This document shows positions 8,737 through 17,356 of a stretch of DNA of 64,000 bases, in pieces; position 1 is the first letter of the stretch; each line of letters starts with the position of its first letter. The DNA is taken from positions 52,920 to 116,919 of the forward strand of contig NZ_BMRE01000026.1 in NCBI RefSeq assembly GCF_014648475.1, in the 5' to 3' direction. Source of the stretch: Lentzea flava (GTDB lineage: Bacteria > Actinomycetota > Actinomycetes > Mycobacteriales > Pseudonocardiaceae). The position numbers and the translations under genes are program-made. The notes below the pieces were generated by a model. The model was not told the DNA's origin, ran no database searches, and was given only the letters and a program-made list of their open reading frames with translations.

Positions 8737-9684
8737 GTGGCCGCCCAGTCACTGTCCGCTGTGGACGCCGCCGTGCCGGCGTCCACAGCGGGGGCCGCGT
8801 CGTCGCGCCGCAACCGCAGGGGTTCGCGGGCCGAACGCCTGGCACCGCTGGTCCTGCTCGCGCCGGCCGTCCTCGTCATCGCCGGGCTGCGACTGTGGCC
8901 GCTGGTGCTCGGGATCAACTTCTCGTTCACCGGTGACGGCGACCGCAACGGCCTGGCGGTCGGGTTCGACAACTACCTGACGCTGCTCGGCGATCCGCTC
9001 TTCCGCACGGCGTTGCGCAACGTCGGCCTGCTCGTGCTGTTGCTGCCGGTGGCGGTGGCGATTCCCGGCCTGCTCGCCACGTTCATCTTCCTGAAGGTGC
9101 CGGGACACCGCCTCTACCGCGGCGTCTACTTCTTCCCCGCCGTGCTCTCCCCCGTGATCGTCGGCGCGATCTTCAACCTGCTGCTGGCCTTCGACGGTCC
9201 GTTCAACGCGCTGCTCGGCGGTCTGGGCATTCCGCCGGTGGACTGGCTCGGCGATCCGGACGTCGCGATCTTCGCGGTCGTCGGCGTGCACGTCTGGGCG
9301 ACGTTCGGCATGGCACTGGTCGTCTTCCTCGCCGGGTTCGCGACGCTGGACTCCTCGCTGCTGGACGCGGCCAAAGTGGACGGTGCGTCGCTGCCTCAGA
9401 CCATCTGGCACGTCATCGTCCCGAGCCTGTCGCGCACCATCCAGTTCGTCTTCGTCACCACGATGATCGGCATGCTGACGTCGATGTTCGGCCTGGTGTA
9501 CGTGATGACCAGCGGCGGGCCGGAGGGGTCGACGTACCTGCCCGAGTACTACGTCTGGATCCAGCAGGGACAGATGAACCAGCCCGCGCTCGCGTCCGCG
9601 GCGTCCACCGCGCTGTTCCTGATCATGCTCGTGGTGGGACTGGCCCAGATCAGCATCCTGCGCCGCGCGGGAAAGGAGGATTAA
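8737..9684 (+). CDS. ABC transporter permease (MalF type)
   Basis: A 315-residue membrane protein with six predicted transmembrane segments; the first follows an Ala/Ser/Arg-rich cytoplasmic tail (RLAPLVLLAPAVLVIAGL). The EAA-loop signature that docks the ATPase reads DSSLLDAAKVDGAS followed by the PSLSRTI strand. The GTG start at 8737 lies 5 bp after the binding-protein stop. It ends TAATG, sharing one base with the next permease start. It forms the membrane pore with the MalG-type partner. Confidence 0.9.
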   Translation: MAAQSLSAVDAAVPASTAGAASSRRNRRGSRAERLAPLVLLAPAVLVIAGLRLWPLVLGINFSFTGDGDRNGLAVGFDNYLTLLGDPLFRTALRNVGLLVLLLPVAVAIPGLLATFIFLKVPGHRLYRGVYFFPAVLSPVIVGAIFNLLLAFDGPFNALLGGLGIPPVDWLGDPDVAIFAVVGVHVWATFGMALVVFLAGFATLDSSLLDAAKVDGASLPQTIWHVIVPSLSRTIQFVFVTTMIGMLTSMFGLVYVMTSGGPEGSTYLPEYYVWIQQGQMNQPALASAASTALFLIMLVVGLAQISILRRAGKED

Positions 9685-10514
9685 TGCCCCGCACCCGGTT
9701 GACCGGATGGGTCGTCGCGATCCCGATGGCCGTGCTCGCGCTGGCCACGATCTACCCCGTCGTGTTCACCACCAACGTCGCCATGAAGACCCGCCGCGAG
9801 TACGTCCTCGACAGGTTCTCCCTGGCCGATTCGCTGAGCTGGGACAACATCGTCAAGGCGTGGACGAGTGTCGGGATGTCCCGCTACTTCCTGAACTCGG
9901 TGATCGTCGTGGCGTGCTCGGTCGCGCTGCTGCTGCTGCTGATCGGGTCGATGGCGGGTTTCGCGCTCGCCAGGCTGCGCTTCCGCGGTTCGTCCACGCT
10001 CTTCCTGGGCGTGCTCGCCGCGTTGTTCATCCCGTTCCAGGTGATCATGGTTCCGCTGGCGCGGATCATGGCGGACACCGGCCTCGTCGACACCTATCCC
10101 GGGCTGGTGCTCGCGTACGTGGCGCAGTTCCTGCCGTTCACGATCTTCCTGCTGACGAGCTACTACTCGACCGTGCCGGCGGACATCGTCGACGCCGCGC
10201 GCATCGACGGGAACACCGTGTACGGCGTGTACTGGCGGATCATGCTGCCGATCGGCGCACCCGCGTTGTTGTCCGTCGGCGTGCTCAACGCGTTGTTCTG
10301 CTGGAACGACGTCCTCATCTCGTTGCTGATGATGCCGTCCGCCGAGCACCGCACGCTCATGGTCGGCGTCACGTCGTTGCGCGGTCAGTACTCCGACGAC
10401 ATCCCGACGTTCGCCTCGGGTGTGCTGATCGCCGCCGTACCGGTCCTCGTCGTCTACCTGTTCCTGCAACGCCAGATCGCCGACGGGGTCACCGCCGGGT
10501 CCACGAAGGGCTGA
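9684..10514 (+). CDS. ABC transporter permease (MalG type)
   Basis: A 276-residue permease with six membrane segments, starting LTGWVVAIPMAVLALATIYPVV after a short tail. The EAA loop is visible as PADIVDAARIDGNTVYGVYW with the following IMLPIGAPAL. The ATG overlaps the MalF-type stop by one base (TAATG) and the gene ends one base before the next start, so the transporter and the downstream enzymes are one transcript. It is the second half of the CUT1 importer channel. Confidence 0.9.
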   Translation: MPRTRLTGWVVAIPMAVLALATIYPVVFTTNVAMKTRREYVLDRFSLADSLSWDNIVKAWTSVGMSRYFLNSVIVVACSVALLLLLIGSMAGFALARLRFRGSSTLFLGVLAALFIPFQVIMVPLARIMADTGLVDTYPGLVLAYVAQFLPFTIFLLTSYYSTVPADIVDAARIDGNTVYGVYWRIMLPIGAPALLSVGVLNALFCWNDVLISLLMMPSAEHRTLMVGVTSLRGQYSDDIPTFASGVLIAAVPVLVVYLFLQRQIADGVTAGSTKG

Positions 10515-10515
10515 C

Positions 10516-11694
10516 ATGCGCATCACGGCATACCGGACTCTCACCACGGTCCAGGACTGGGGCCGGCCGGTCGGTGACGCCAACGGGGTGTACGCCGACG
10601 GCCTCGTCAGGGTCCCGCTCGTCGTCGTCGAGACCGACGAGGGCATCACCGGTGTCGGGCTCGGCCCCCACGTGGAGATCGAGAACGTCTTCGCGGCCAT
10701 CGAGGGCGAGGATCCGCGCTCGGTCACCGCGCTCTACGACCGGATGTTGCGCCGGACGTTCAAGGCCGGCCACGCCGGAGCGGTGTTCGGCACCATCGGC
10801 GCCCTCGACACCGCGTTGTGGGACATCAAGGCCCAGGCGGCGGGCGAACCGCTGTGGCGGCTGCTCGGCGGACGCGACCGCCGCGTCCCCGCCTACGCCT
10901 CGGCTCTGTGCATCGCGCTGAACGACGAAGAACTCCTTGCCGTGTACCGGACCTACGCCGAGCTCGGCGTGCGCGCGGCGAAGCTCAAGGGCGGTCTCGA
11001 CGTCGACCGCGACCGCCACCGCCTCACCCTGCTGCGCGACCTGTTCGTCGACGCCGGTCACGGCGCACGGCCGAGCCTGATGCTCGACGTCAACGAGGCA
11101 CTGACGCGCAAACAGGCGGTGCGCCACGTCGGTGAGATCGAACGAACCCTCGACCTGACCTGGATCGAGGAACCGGTGCGGCGCTGGGACGCGGAAGGGC
11201 ACGCAGTGGTCAGCCGCGGCGTGCGTGCGTCGGTCGCCACCGGCGAGAACCTCACCGGCCTCGAACAACACCGGTCGCTCATCGCGGCCGGAGCGGTCGA
11301 CATCGTGCAGACGGCCGCGGTCTGGGGCATCACGCACTTCCTGCGCGTCGCCACCCTCGCGCACGCGCACGACCTTCCCATCAGCCCCATCGGCACCACG
11401 CCGGTCGGCCTGCTGCACGCCGCCACGTCGATCCCCAACCACCTGGTGAGCGAACTGCAGGACCTCCAGCCACCGGTGGGCGTCTCCGCCGATCTGCACG
11501 TCGAGGACGGGTCCTACGTCCTCGGCGACAGTCCCGGCCTGGGCGTGCGCCTCGACGAGGAGGCGATCGCCGCCGCCGGTCACCTCATCCCCCACCCGGC
11601 CTCCGGTGGCGCGCACATCAGGCCGGAACGCGCGGGCCATCGCCTGCTTCCGGCCAGGATCGACGGAACCGCCGTGCTCAACGCTCAGCCCTGA
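10516..11694 (+). CDS. Mandelate racemase/muconate lactonizing enzyme family, probable acid-sugar dehydratase
   Basis: A 392-residue enolase-superfamily protein. The N-terminal capping domain covers about residues 1-125, and the barrel carries K156-x-K158 (RAAKLKGG), D191 and N193 (LDVNEA), E218 (WIEEP) and E244 (TGEN), the usual general base and Mg2+ ligands. Such enzymes abstract the proton next to the carboxylate and lose water to make 2-keto-3-deoxy acids. The gene lies between importer and mutarotase, so it should act on an aldonate derived from the imported sugar. It is distinct from the fuconate dehydratase at 14965 and may handle a second aldonate, such as L-galactonate or D-arabinonate, or an epimer. 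The substrate is not deducible from sequence. Confidence 0.85.
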   Translation: MRITAYRTLTTVQDWGRPVGDANGVYADGLVRVPLVVVETDEGITGVGLGPHVEIENVFAAIEGEDPRSVTALYDRMLRRTFKAGHAGAVFGTIGALDTALWDIKAQAAGEPLWRLLGGRDRRVPAYASALCIALNDEELLAVYRTYAELGVRAAKLKGGLDVDRDRHRLTLLRDLFVDAGHGARPSLMLDVNEALTRKQAVRHVGEIERTLDLTWIEEPVRRWDAEGHAVVSRGVRASVATGENLTGLEQHRSLIAAGAVDIVQTAAVWGITHFLRVATLAHAHDLPISPIGTTPVGLLHAATSIPNHLVSELQDLQPPVGVSADLHVEDGSYVLGDSPGLGVRLDEEAIAAAGHLIPHPASGGAHIRPERAGHRLLPARIDGTAVLNAQP

Positions 11695-11703
11695 AGGAGA
11701 ACG

Positions 11704-12036
11704 ATGGACCGCCCACAGCGCTACGGCATGGTGATCCGCCTTCGCCCGGAACGACGCGAGGAGTACCTGCGGCTACACTCCGCCGTCTGGCCTGCCGTCG
11801 AGCAGACCATGCGCGACGCGAACATGCGGAACTTCACGATCTTCCTGCACGGGGATTTGTTGTTCGGCTACTACGAGTACATCGGTGACGACCACGAAGC
11901 CGACCAGGCGCGCATCGCCGCCGACCCGGAGACGCGGCGGTGGTGGACGTTCACCGATCCGTGCCAGGAGTCGCTGATGCCGGCCGGGTCCGGGCAGTGG
12001 TGGGCGCCGATGCAGGAGGTCTGGCACATGGACTGA
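11704..12036 (+). CDS. RhaM-type L-rhamnose/L-fucose mutarotase
   Basis: A 110-residue protein of the L-rhamnose mutarotase family (COG3254), at typical length. Family features are the N-terminal RYGMVIRLRPERREEYLRLH, the FTIFLHGDLLFGYYEY strand pair and the Trp-rich C-terminus (RRWWTFTDPCQ, GQWWAPMQEVWHMD). It speeds exchange of alpha and beta anomers of a 6-deoxyhexose before oxidation. Members of this family are also found in non-phosphorylating fucose clusters as L-fucose mutarotase, which fits here. It is the last gene of the importer operon and ends 1 bp before the convergent GH31 stop, with a GGAG site 6 bp before the ATG. Confidence 0.9.
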   Translation: MDRPQRYGMVIRLRPERREEYLRLHSAVWPAVEQTMRDANMRNFTIFLHGDLLFGYYEYIGDDHEADQARIAADPETRRWWTFTDPCQESLMPAGSGQWWAPMQEVWHMD

Positions 12037-12037
12037 A

Positions 12038-14035
12038 TCAGAGTCCGAATGCTGCTCCCACCGCGGCGCCTTCGCGGACGAAGACGGGGATGTGGTCGAG
12101 CGGCGCCGCGGCGTCGACGGTCGTCCCTCCATCGTGGACGGTGCCGATCGCCGTGTCCTGCCACCGGGTTCCCGCCGGCAGGTACACCGGCCGGGCCCGC
12201 CTCCCCGCCTCGGTGACCGGTGCGACCAGGACGTCGGGGCCGAGCAGGAACTCGTCGTCGACCGTCCACGCGTGCCCGTCACCGGGGAAGTCGAAGAACA
12301 ACGGACGCATCGGCGGAGCACCGGTGCGGTGGGCGGCCTCGGACAGTTCGGCGAGGTACGGGCGCAGGCGTTCGCGCAGGCGCAGGTGTGCTGCGAGGAT
12401 CTCGTAGGCCTCGTCGCCGTAGGACCACACCTCGTTCGGCCCGCCGGACATCGAGGTGCTGAAGGCCTGGTTCGGTGCCCGGTCGCCGTGCAGCCGCATG
12501 ATCGGGCTGAACGTGCCGTACTGGAACCAGCGAACGAGGACCTCGCGGTAGGCCGGGTCGTCCGGGTCGCCGCCGTGGAAACCGCCGATGTCCGTGTTCC
12601 ACCACGGGATGCCGCTCAGCGCGACGTTCAGGCCCGCCCGGAGCTGGGTCGTGAGCGACTCGAACGTGGTGGGGATGTCGCCGGACCACAGCGCGGCGCC
12701 GTGCCGCTGGCTGCCCGCCCACGCGCTGCGGATCAGGCTGAGCGGACGGTCCTCGCCGGTCGACCGCAGGCCGTCGGCCACTCCCTGGGCGTGCAGCAGC
12801 GGATAGAGGTTGGCGACCTGGGCGCCCGGACCGGCGGCGTAGACCGCGCGAGCGGCGAGATGCGGTGACACGTCCGGTTCGCAGGCGTCGAGCCAGAACA
12901 GCGTGATCCCGTTGGCGTGGTAGTGCTCGCTCAGCTGCTGCCACAACAACTTCCTGGCCTCCGGGTGGGTGGCGTCGTACCAGGCCATCGGTTGGTAGGC
13001 GGGTCCTGGTTCGCGGGACGGCCAGTGGCTCGTGAGCAGACCACCGTGGATGTCGCGGACCAGCAACCCGTTCGTGCGCAACGCTTCGTGGTTGTCGCTG
13101 CCCGGTTCCACCGTGGGCCACACCGACACCGCGAGCTTGACGCCGAGTTCCGACAGCTCCTTCACCATCGCCGCCGGGTCGGGCCACTCGGTGGGTTCGA
13201 AGCGCCAGTCACCCATGTGCGGCCAGTGGAAGAAGTCGCAGACGATGACGGACAGCGGCAGGTCGCGCCGGGCGTACTCGCGGGCCACGGCGAGGAGCTC
13301 CTCCTGGTCGCGGTAGCGCAGCTTCGACTGCCAGAAGCCGCTCGCCCACTCCGGCAGCAACGGCGGATGGCCGGTGGCGTCCGCGTAACTCGCCATGATC
13401 TCGGCGGGGGTGTCGCCCGCGGTGATCCAGTAGTCGATCTGGCCGGTGGACTCGGCGACCCAGCGCGTGGCGTCCGCGCCCAGTTCCACCCGGCCGAGCG
13501 CGGGGTTGTGCCACAGCAGGCCGTAGCCGCGCGACGAGTGCAGGAACGGGATGGCGGCGACGACGTTCGCCTGGACCAGGTCGACCACCACGCCCTTCTG
13601 GTCGAACCGGCCGTTCGGGTTCTGGCCGAGGCCGAAGATCCGCTCGTCCTCGTACGCGGCGAAGTGCTGCTGGACGTGGTAGCCGCCGTCACCCCGCGGT
13701 GTGAAGATCCGCGGTCCGCTGTGGCCCAGGTGCGGCCGTTTCTCGGCGAGGAGTTCGCGGCCGGTCGCGGTGTGCACGAACCGAAGCGTGCCGGTGGAAG
13801 CCAGTTCGACGGTGAGCCTGTCGTTGACCAGACGGGCCGAGCCGTCGTCCAGGACGGTCTGTTCGACGCCGGGTGATGGTGGTGGTGTCGAAGCGAGGGC
13901 GCCGGGCAGACCGCTCCCGATCGCCGTCACGGCGCTGCGGACGCGCACGGCGTGCGGGCCCCAGGGTTCGACGCGCAGAACCTCCTGCGGCGTGCGCAGC
14001 TCCAGGCCGCCGGTCTCGTCGAGAAGGACTGGCAT
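12038..14035 (-). CDS. Glycoside hydrolase family 31 (alpha-xylosidase-like)
   Basis: A 665-residue GH31 protein without signal peptide, so intracellular. The nucleophile region is FWLDACEPD with D383, and the likely acid/base is D454 in LWSGDIPTTF; the following GIPWWNTDIGGFHGG matches the family. GH31 covers alpha-xylosidase, alpha-glucosidase and related activities. Beside fucosidases and fucose genes, removal of alpha-xylose from imported xyloglucan pieces is the most coherent role, but a different alpha-glycoside cannot be excluded. It is the second gene of a minus-strand pair with the GntR regulator at 14052, 16 bp downstream of it, and is convergent with the mutarotase gene. Confidence 0.85.
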   Translation of the reverse strand: MPVLLDETGGLELRTPQEVLRVEPWGPHAVRVRSAVTAIGSGLPGALASTPPPSPGVEQTVLDDGSARLVNDRLTVELASTGTLRFVHTATGRELLAEKRPHLGHSGPRIFTPRGDGGYHVQQHFAAYEDERIFGLGQNPNGRFDQKGVVVDLVQANVVAAIPFLHSSRGYGLLWHNPALGRVELGADATRWVAESTGQIDYWITAGDTPAEIMASYADATGHPPLLPEWASGFWQSKLRYRDQEELLAVAREYARRDLPLSVIVCDFFHWPHMGDWRFEPTEWPDPAAMVKELSELGVKLAVSVWPTVEPGSDNHEALRTNGLLVRDIHGGLLTSHWPSREPGPAYQPMAWYDATHPEARKLLWQQLSEHYHANGITLFWLDACEPDVSPHLAARAVYAAGPGAQVANLYPLLHAQGVADGLRSTGEDRPLSLIRSAWAGSQRHGAALWSGDIPTTFESLTTQLRAGLNVALSGIPWWNTDIGGFHGGDPDDPAYREVLVRWFQYGTFSPIMRLHGDRAPNQAFSTSMSGGPNEVWSYGDEAYEILAAHLRLRERLRPYLAELSEAAHRTGAPPMRPLFFDFPGDGHAWTVDDEFLLGPDVLVAPVTEAGRRARPVYLPAGTRWQDTAIGTVHDGGTTVDAAAPLDHIPVFVREGAAVGAAFGL

Positions 14036-14051
14036 GGTGCCCCCAGTGCTG

Positions 14052-14765
14052 TCAGCGGATTTCGTCGCGCCCCACGTGCTCGCGCAGCCACCGTTCCGTG
14101 GTGTTGACGTGCACGAGGGCCGCGGCCTGCGCCAGCGCGGCGTCCTTGTCCACCAGCGCCTGGTAGATCGCCTCGTGCTCGGCGAGCGTGCGGCTCGCCG
14201 CGTTGTCGTCGACCAGCCCGCGCCACACCCTGCCCCGGACAGTGCGGCTGGAGATGCCCTCCAGCAGGGTGGTGAGCGTGGCGTTGCCGGTGGCCGCGAC
14301 GACCGCGCGGTGGAACGCGGCGTCGTGGGCGTTGAGCAGCTCGACGTCGTCGCGGGCCGCGCGCATCGCGTCGAGGTGCCGTTCGACCTCCAGCAGCTCG
14401 CGGGCCGAGATGCGGGTGGCGGCGAGCCCGGTCGCGATCGGCTCGAACAGCCTGCGCACCTCCGTGAGCTCGAGCAACGTGTCGCCGCGCAGCAGTTCCA
14501 CCGCGGAGGAGATGCCGCCGAGCAGCACCTCCGGTTCGAGGCTCGTCACGTACGTGCCGTCGCCGCGCCGGATCTCCAGGACGCGGGCCACCACGAGCGC
14601 CTTGACCGCCTCGCGCATGAGGTTGCGGGACAGGCCCAGTTCGGCCGCCAGCTGCTGCTCCGGCGGGAGCTTGGACCCCGGCGGCAGCTCACCCGACCCG
14701 ATCAGGTCCCTGATGCGGTCGATCGCCTTGTCGGTCAGTGACACCGCAGGAGGGTAGCAACACAT
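14052..14765 (-). CDS. GntR-family (FadR subfamily) regulator of the fuconate dehydratase operon
   Basis: A 237-residue regulator with an N-terminal winged helix (AIDRIRDLIGSGELPPGSKL, recognition helix GLSRNLMREAVKALVVA) and an FCD ligand domain with His/Asp metal residues (NAHDAAFHRAVV). I chose the ATG at 14765 because a GAGG site lies 6 bp upstream; an in-frame ATG at 14780 would make the protein five residues longer and a GTG at 14744 seven shorter. It diverges from the fuconate dehydratase operon and lies upstream of GH31. The palindrome GACATGGGATGTC just upstream, and a related copy over the divergent promoter, are its probable operators. It is not a close paralogue of the GntR proteins at 6571 and 35351. 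Confidence 0.87.
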   Translation of the reverse strand: MCCYPPAVSLTDKAIDRIRDLIGSGELPPGSKLPPEQQLAAELGLSRNLMREAVKALVVARVLEIRRGDGTYVTSLEPEVLLGGISSAVELLRGDTLLELTEVRRLFEPIATGLAATRISARELLEVERHLDAMRAARDDVELLNAHDAAFHRAVVAATGNATLTTLLEGISSRTVRGRVWRGLVDDNAASRTLAEHEAIYQALVDKDAALAQAAALVHVNTTERWLREHVGRDEIR

Positions 14766-14780
14766 CCCACCTCTACCCAA

Positions 14781-14793
14781 GACATGGGATGTC
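14781..14793. promoter_or_regulatory. GntR operator GACATGGGATGTC
   Basis: A palindrome with 5-base arms (GACAT/ATGTC) and a 3-base centre, placed 15 bp upstream of the regulator's chosen start. The half ACATCCCA recurs at 14762-14769 and a near-complete copy at 14895-14907, all within 150 bp. Spacing and repetition suggest autoregulation. Confidence 0.65.
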
Positions 14794-14865
14794 GCCCCAC
14801 TTCGTCACGTGACGCACTTTTCCCTTCCTAGCTGGATTTTTCGGTCCTGCGGCGCACGTCGACTC

Positions 14866-14907
14866 TGGACACCCACCCGTTCGTGGCCTATAAATCCATC
14901 CCATGTC
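14866..14907 (+). promoter_or_regulatory. Promoter and operator of the fuconate dehydratase-RbsBAC-GH95 operon
   Basis: TGGACA (14866-14871) and TATAAA (14889-14894) are separated by exactly 17 bp and each differs from consensus at one base. Directly after the -10, bases 14895-14907 match 11 of 13 positions of the reverse complement of the palindrome at 14781-14793 (CATCCCATGTC). A repressor bound there would cover the transcription start. Confidence 0.7.
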
Positions 14908-14964
14908 CGGTTACTGATCGTTGCACCGCGGACACACGGCTGACACGCGACGAGGGGGTCTGCG

Positions 14965-16287
14965 ATGCCACGGACCGAGCTGATCACCGCGGTCGAGGCG
15001 GTGGACGTGCGGTTTCCGACCTCCCGCGAGCTGGACGGCTCCGACGCGCTGAACCCCGAGCCCGACTACTCGGCCGCGTACGTGACCATCCGCACGAGCG
15101 AAGGCGCGCGAGGCCACGGGCTCGCGTTCACCGTGGGGCGCGGCAACGACGTCCAGGTCGCCGCCGTGCGCGCGCTGGCTCCACTGGCGACCGGGCTGGC
15201 CGTGCACGAGGTCCTGGACGACCTCGGCGCCTTCTCGCGCCGGCTCACCGGCGACAGCCAGCTGCGGTGGCTCGGCCCCGAGAAGGGTGCCGTGCACATG
15301 GCGGCGGCCGCGATCGTCAACGCGATGTGGGACCTCTACGGGCGCAGGGAAGGAAAACCGGTCTGGCAGCTGCTGTCCGAGATGACGCCGGAGCAGCTGG
15401 TCGACCTCGTCGACTTCCGCTACCTGAACGACGCCCTCACCCGTGAGGAGGCGCTCGCCATCCTCCGCCGCGCCGAACCCGGTCGCGCCGCACGTACCAC
15501 CCACCTGCTGCACCACGGTTATCCCGCGTACACGACAACTCCCGGCTGGCTCGGTTACGACGACGAGAAGCTCGTGCGGCTGTCGCGGCAGGCCGTCGCC
15601 GACGGGTTCAGCCTGATCAAGCTGAAGGTCGGTGCCGACGCCCTCGACGACATGCGCCGCCTGCGGCTGGCCCGCGAGGCGGTCGGGCCGGGGATCAGGA
15701 TCGCCGTCGACGCCAACCAGGCGTGGGGTGTGCGGCAGGCCATCGACTGGATGGCGAAGCTCGCACCGTACGACCCGTACTGGATCGAGGAGCCGACCTC
15801 ACCCGACGACGTGCTCGGCCACGCCGCGATCCGCAGGGCCGTGGCGCCGGTGAAGGTCGCCACCGGCGAACACACCCACAACCAGGTGATGTTCAAGCAA
15901 CTGCTGCAGCTGGAGGCGATCGACGTCCTGCAGCTCGACGCGTGCCGCACCGCGGGCGTCACCGAGAACGTCGCCATCCTGTTGCTGGCGGCCAAGTTCG
16001 GCGTCCCGGTCTGCCCGCACGCGGGCGGGGTCGGGCTGTGCGAGATGGTCCAGCACCTGGCGATGTTCGACTACGTGGCCGTCAGCGGCACCACCGAGAA
16101 CCGCTTCATCGAGTACGTCGACCACCTGCACGAGCACTTCACCGACCCGGTGCACGTCCACGACGGACATTACCTCGCACCGACGGCTCCCGGCATCAGC
16201 GCCGAGCTGCACCCCATGTCCGTCGCCGCCCACCGCTTCCCCGACGGGCCCGTCTGGAACCTCACACCCGATCCCGCCACCCGTTAG
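14965..16287 (+). CDS. fucD: L-fuconate dehydratase
   Basis: A 440-residue enolase-superfamily protein that converts L-fuconate to 2-keto-3-deoxy-L-fuconate. It matches the fuconate dehydratase/ENOSF1 type throughout: VDVRFPTSRELDGSDA near the start, QLRWLGPEKG, VDFRYLNDALT, YPAYTTTPGWLGY, EEPTSPDD, CPHAGGVGLCE and YVDHLHEHF. The catalytic set has a constant offset of one from the Xanthomonas enzyme: K219/K221, D249, E275, E302, D325 and H352. This is the firmest specificity assignment in the island and anchors the reading of the other dehydrogenases and hydrolases. It is the first gene of the operon with the RbsBAC importer and the GH95-like enzyme, behind a near-consensus promoter. Confidence 0.94.
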   Translation: MPRTELITAVEAVDVRFPTSRELDGSDALNPEPDYSAAYVTIRTSEGARGHGLAFTVGRGNDVQVAAVRALAPLATGLAVHEVLDDLGAFSRRLTGDSQLRWLGPEKGAVHMAAAAIVNAMWDLYGRREGKPVWQLLSEMTPEQLVDLVDFRYLNDALTREEALAILRRAEPGRAARTTHLLHHGYPAYTTTPGWLGYDDEKLVRLSRQAVADGFSLIKLKVGADALDDMRRLRLAREAVGPGIRIAVDANQAWGVRQAIDWMAKLAPYDPYWIEEPTSPDDVLGHAAIRRAVAPVKVATGEHTHNQVMFKQLLQLEAIDVLQLDACRTAGVTENVAILLLAAKFGVPVCPHAGGVGLCEMVQHLAMFDYVAVSGTTENRFIEYVDHLHEHFTDPVHVHDGHYLAPTAPGISAELHPMSVAAHRFPDGPVWNLTPDPATR

Positions 16288-16297
16288 GAGATCCGCT

Positions 16298-17344
16298 GTG
16301 AACACCAGTTCTCGCACCTGTCTGGGCATCGTTCTCGCCGTCGTCCTCAGCGCTTGCGGCACTTCGGGTTCCGGCGGGGGCGGCGGGCCGGTGGTCGGCG
16401 TCGACTACCCGCGGTCCGACACCGACTTCTGGAACTCCTACATCAAGTACACCCCGGAGTCCGCCAAGGAGCTCGGGCTGGAGCTCAAGACCACCAACTC
16501 GCAGAACGACGTCGCCAAGCTCACCGCCAACGTCCAGACGTTCATCAGCCAGGGCGTCAAGGGCGTCGCGATGGCGCCTCAGGACACCGCGGCCATCGCA
16601 CCCGCGCTGGAACAGCTGGCGGCCAAGAAGATCCCGGTCGTCACGGTCGACACCCGGCCCGACAGCGGTGACGTGTTCATGGTCGTCCGCGCGGACAACC
16701 GGGCCTACGGCGAGAAGGCGTGCCGGTTCCTCGGCGCGAAGCTCGCCGGCAAGGGCAAGGTCGTGATGCTGCAGGGCGATCTCGCGTCGATCAACGGCAG
16801 GGACCGGACCGAGGCGTTCAACGACTGCATGAAGGCCAACTACCCCGGCATCACCGTGCTCGGCGAGGCCACGAACTGGGACGGCGCGGTGGCGGCGCAG
16901 AAGCTGCAGACCGACCTCACCGCCAACCCCGACATCAAGGGCGTCTACATGCAGTCGAGCTTCGCCCTCTCCGGCACCCTGCAGGTGCTCAAGCAGAAGG
17001 ACCTGCTCGTCGCGCCGTCGGACCCCAAGCACGTCTTCATCGTCTCCAACGACGGCATTCCCGAGGAGCTCAAGAACATCGCGGAGGGTCACGTCGACGC
17101 CACCGTCTCGCAGCCGGCCGACCTCTACGCCAAGTACGCCCTGCAGTACCTGAAGGCCGCGATCAACGGCGAGTCGTTCAAGCCAGGCAAGACCGACCAC
17201 GACAGCACGATCGTCCAGGTCCGCGACGGGCTGCTGGAGGACCAGCTCTCCGCTCCCCTGGTGACCTCCGACGGCGGCACGTACGACGGTGTGCCCAGCC
17301 TCAAGCACGACGACAAGTCCCTGTGGGGCAACAAACTCCAGTGA
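16298..17344 (+). CDS. ABC transporter sugar-binding lipoprotein (RbsB/periplasmic-binding type)
   Basis: A 348-residue binding protein with a lipoprotein signal (VLAVVLSAC, Cys near residue 18) followed by a Gly-rich spacer and a LacI-like periplasmic-binding fold (VVGVDYPRSDTDFWNSYI, GVAMAPQDTAAIAPALEQL, VVTVDTRPDSGDVFMVVRADN). It starts with GTG 10 bp after the fuconate dehydratase stop, behind a GGAG site. It delivers a monosaccharide, by context L-fucose, to the RbsA/RbsC pair that follows. Confidence 0.9.
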   Translation: MNTSSRTCLGIVLAVVLSACGTSGSGGGGGPVVGVDYPRSDTDFWNSYIKYTPESAKELGLELKTTNSQNDVAKLTANVQTFISQGVKGVAMAPQDTAAIAPALEQLAAKKIPVVTVDTRPDSGDVFMVVRADNRAYGEKACRFLGAKLAGKGKVVMLQGDLASINGRDRTEAFNDCMKANYPGITVLGEATNWDGAVAAQKLQTDLTANPDIKGVYMQSSFALSGTLQVLKQKDLLVAPSDPKHVFIVSNDGIPEELKNIAEGHVDATVSQPADLYAKYALQYLKAAINGESFKPGKTDHDSTIVQVRDGLLEDQLSAPLVTSDGGTYDGVPSLKHDDKSLWGNKLQ

Positions 17345-17356
17345 GCAGGAGGCGAC

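Noticed and set aside
9681..10727. 348-codon minus-strand frame over the MalG-type permease
   Set aside because: Low-complexity charged translation opposite a permease with clear membrane segments and EAA loop.
11704..12036. Rhamnose catabolism as the role of the island, from the RhaM-type mutarotase
   Set aside because: The fuconate dehydratase residues and the FAH/SDR set fit fucose better; no rhamnose isomerase, kinase or rhamnosidase is present.
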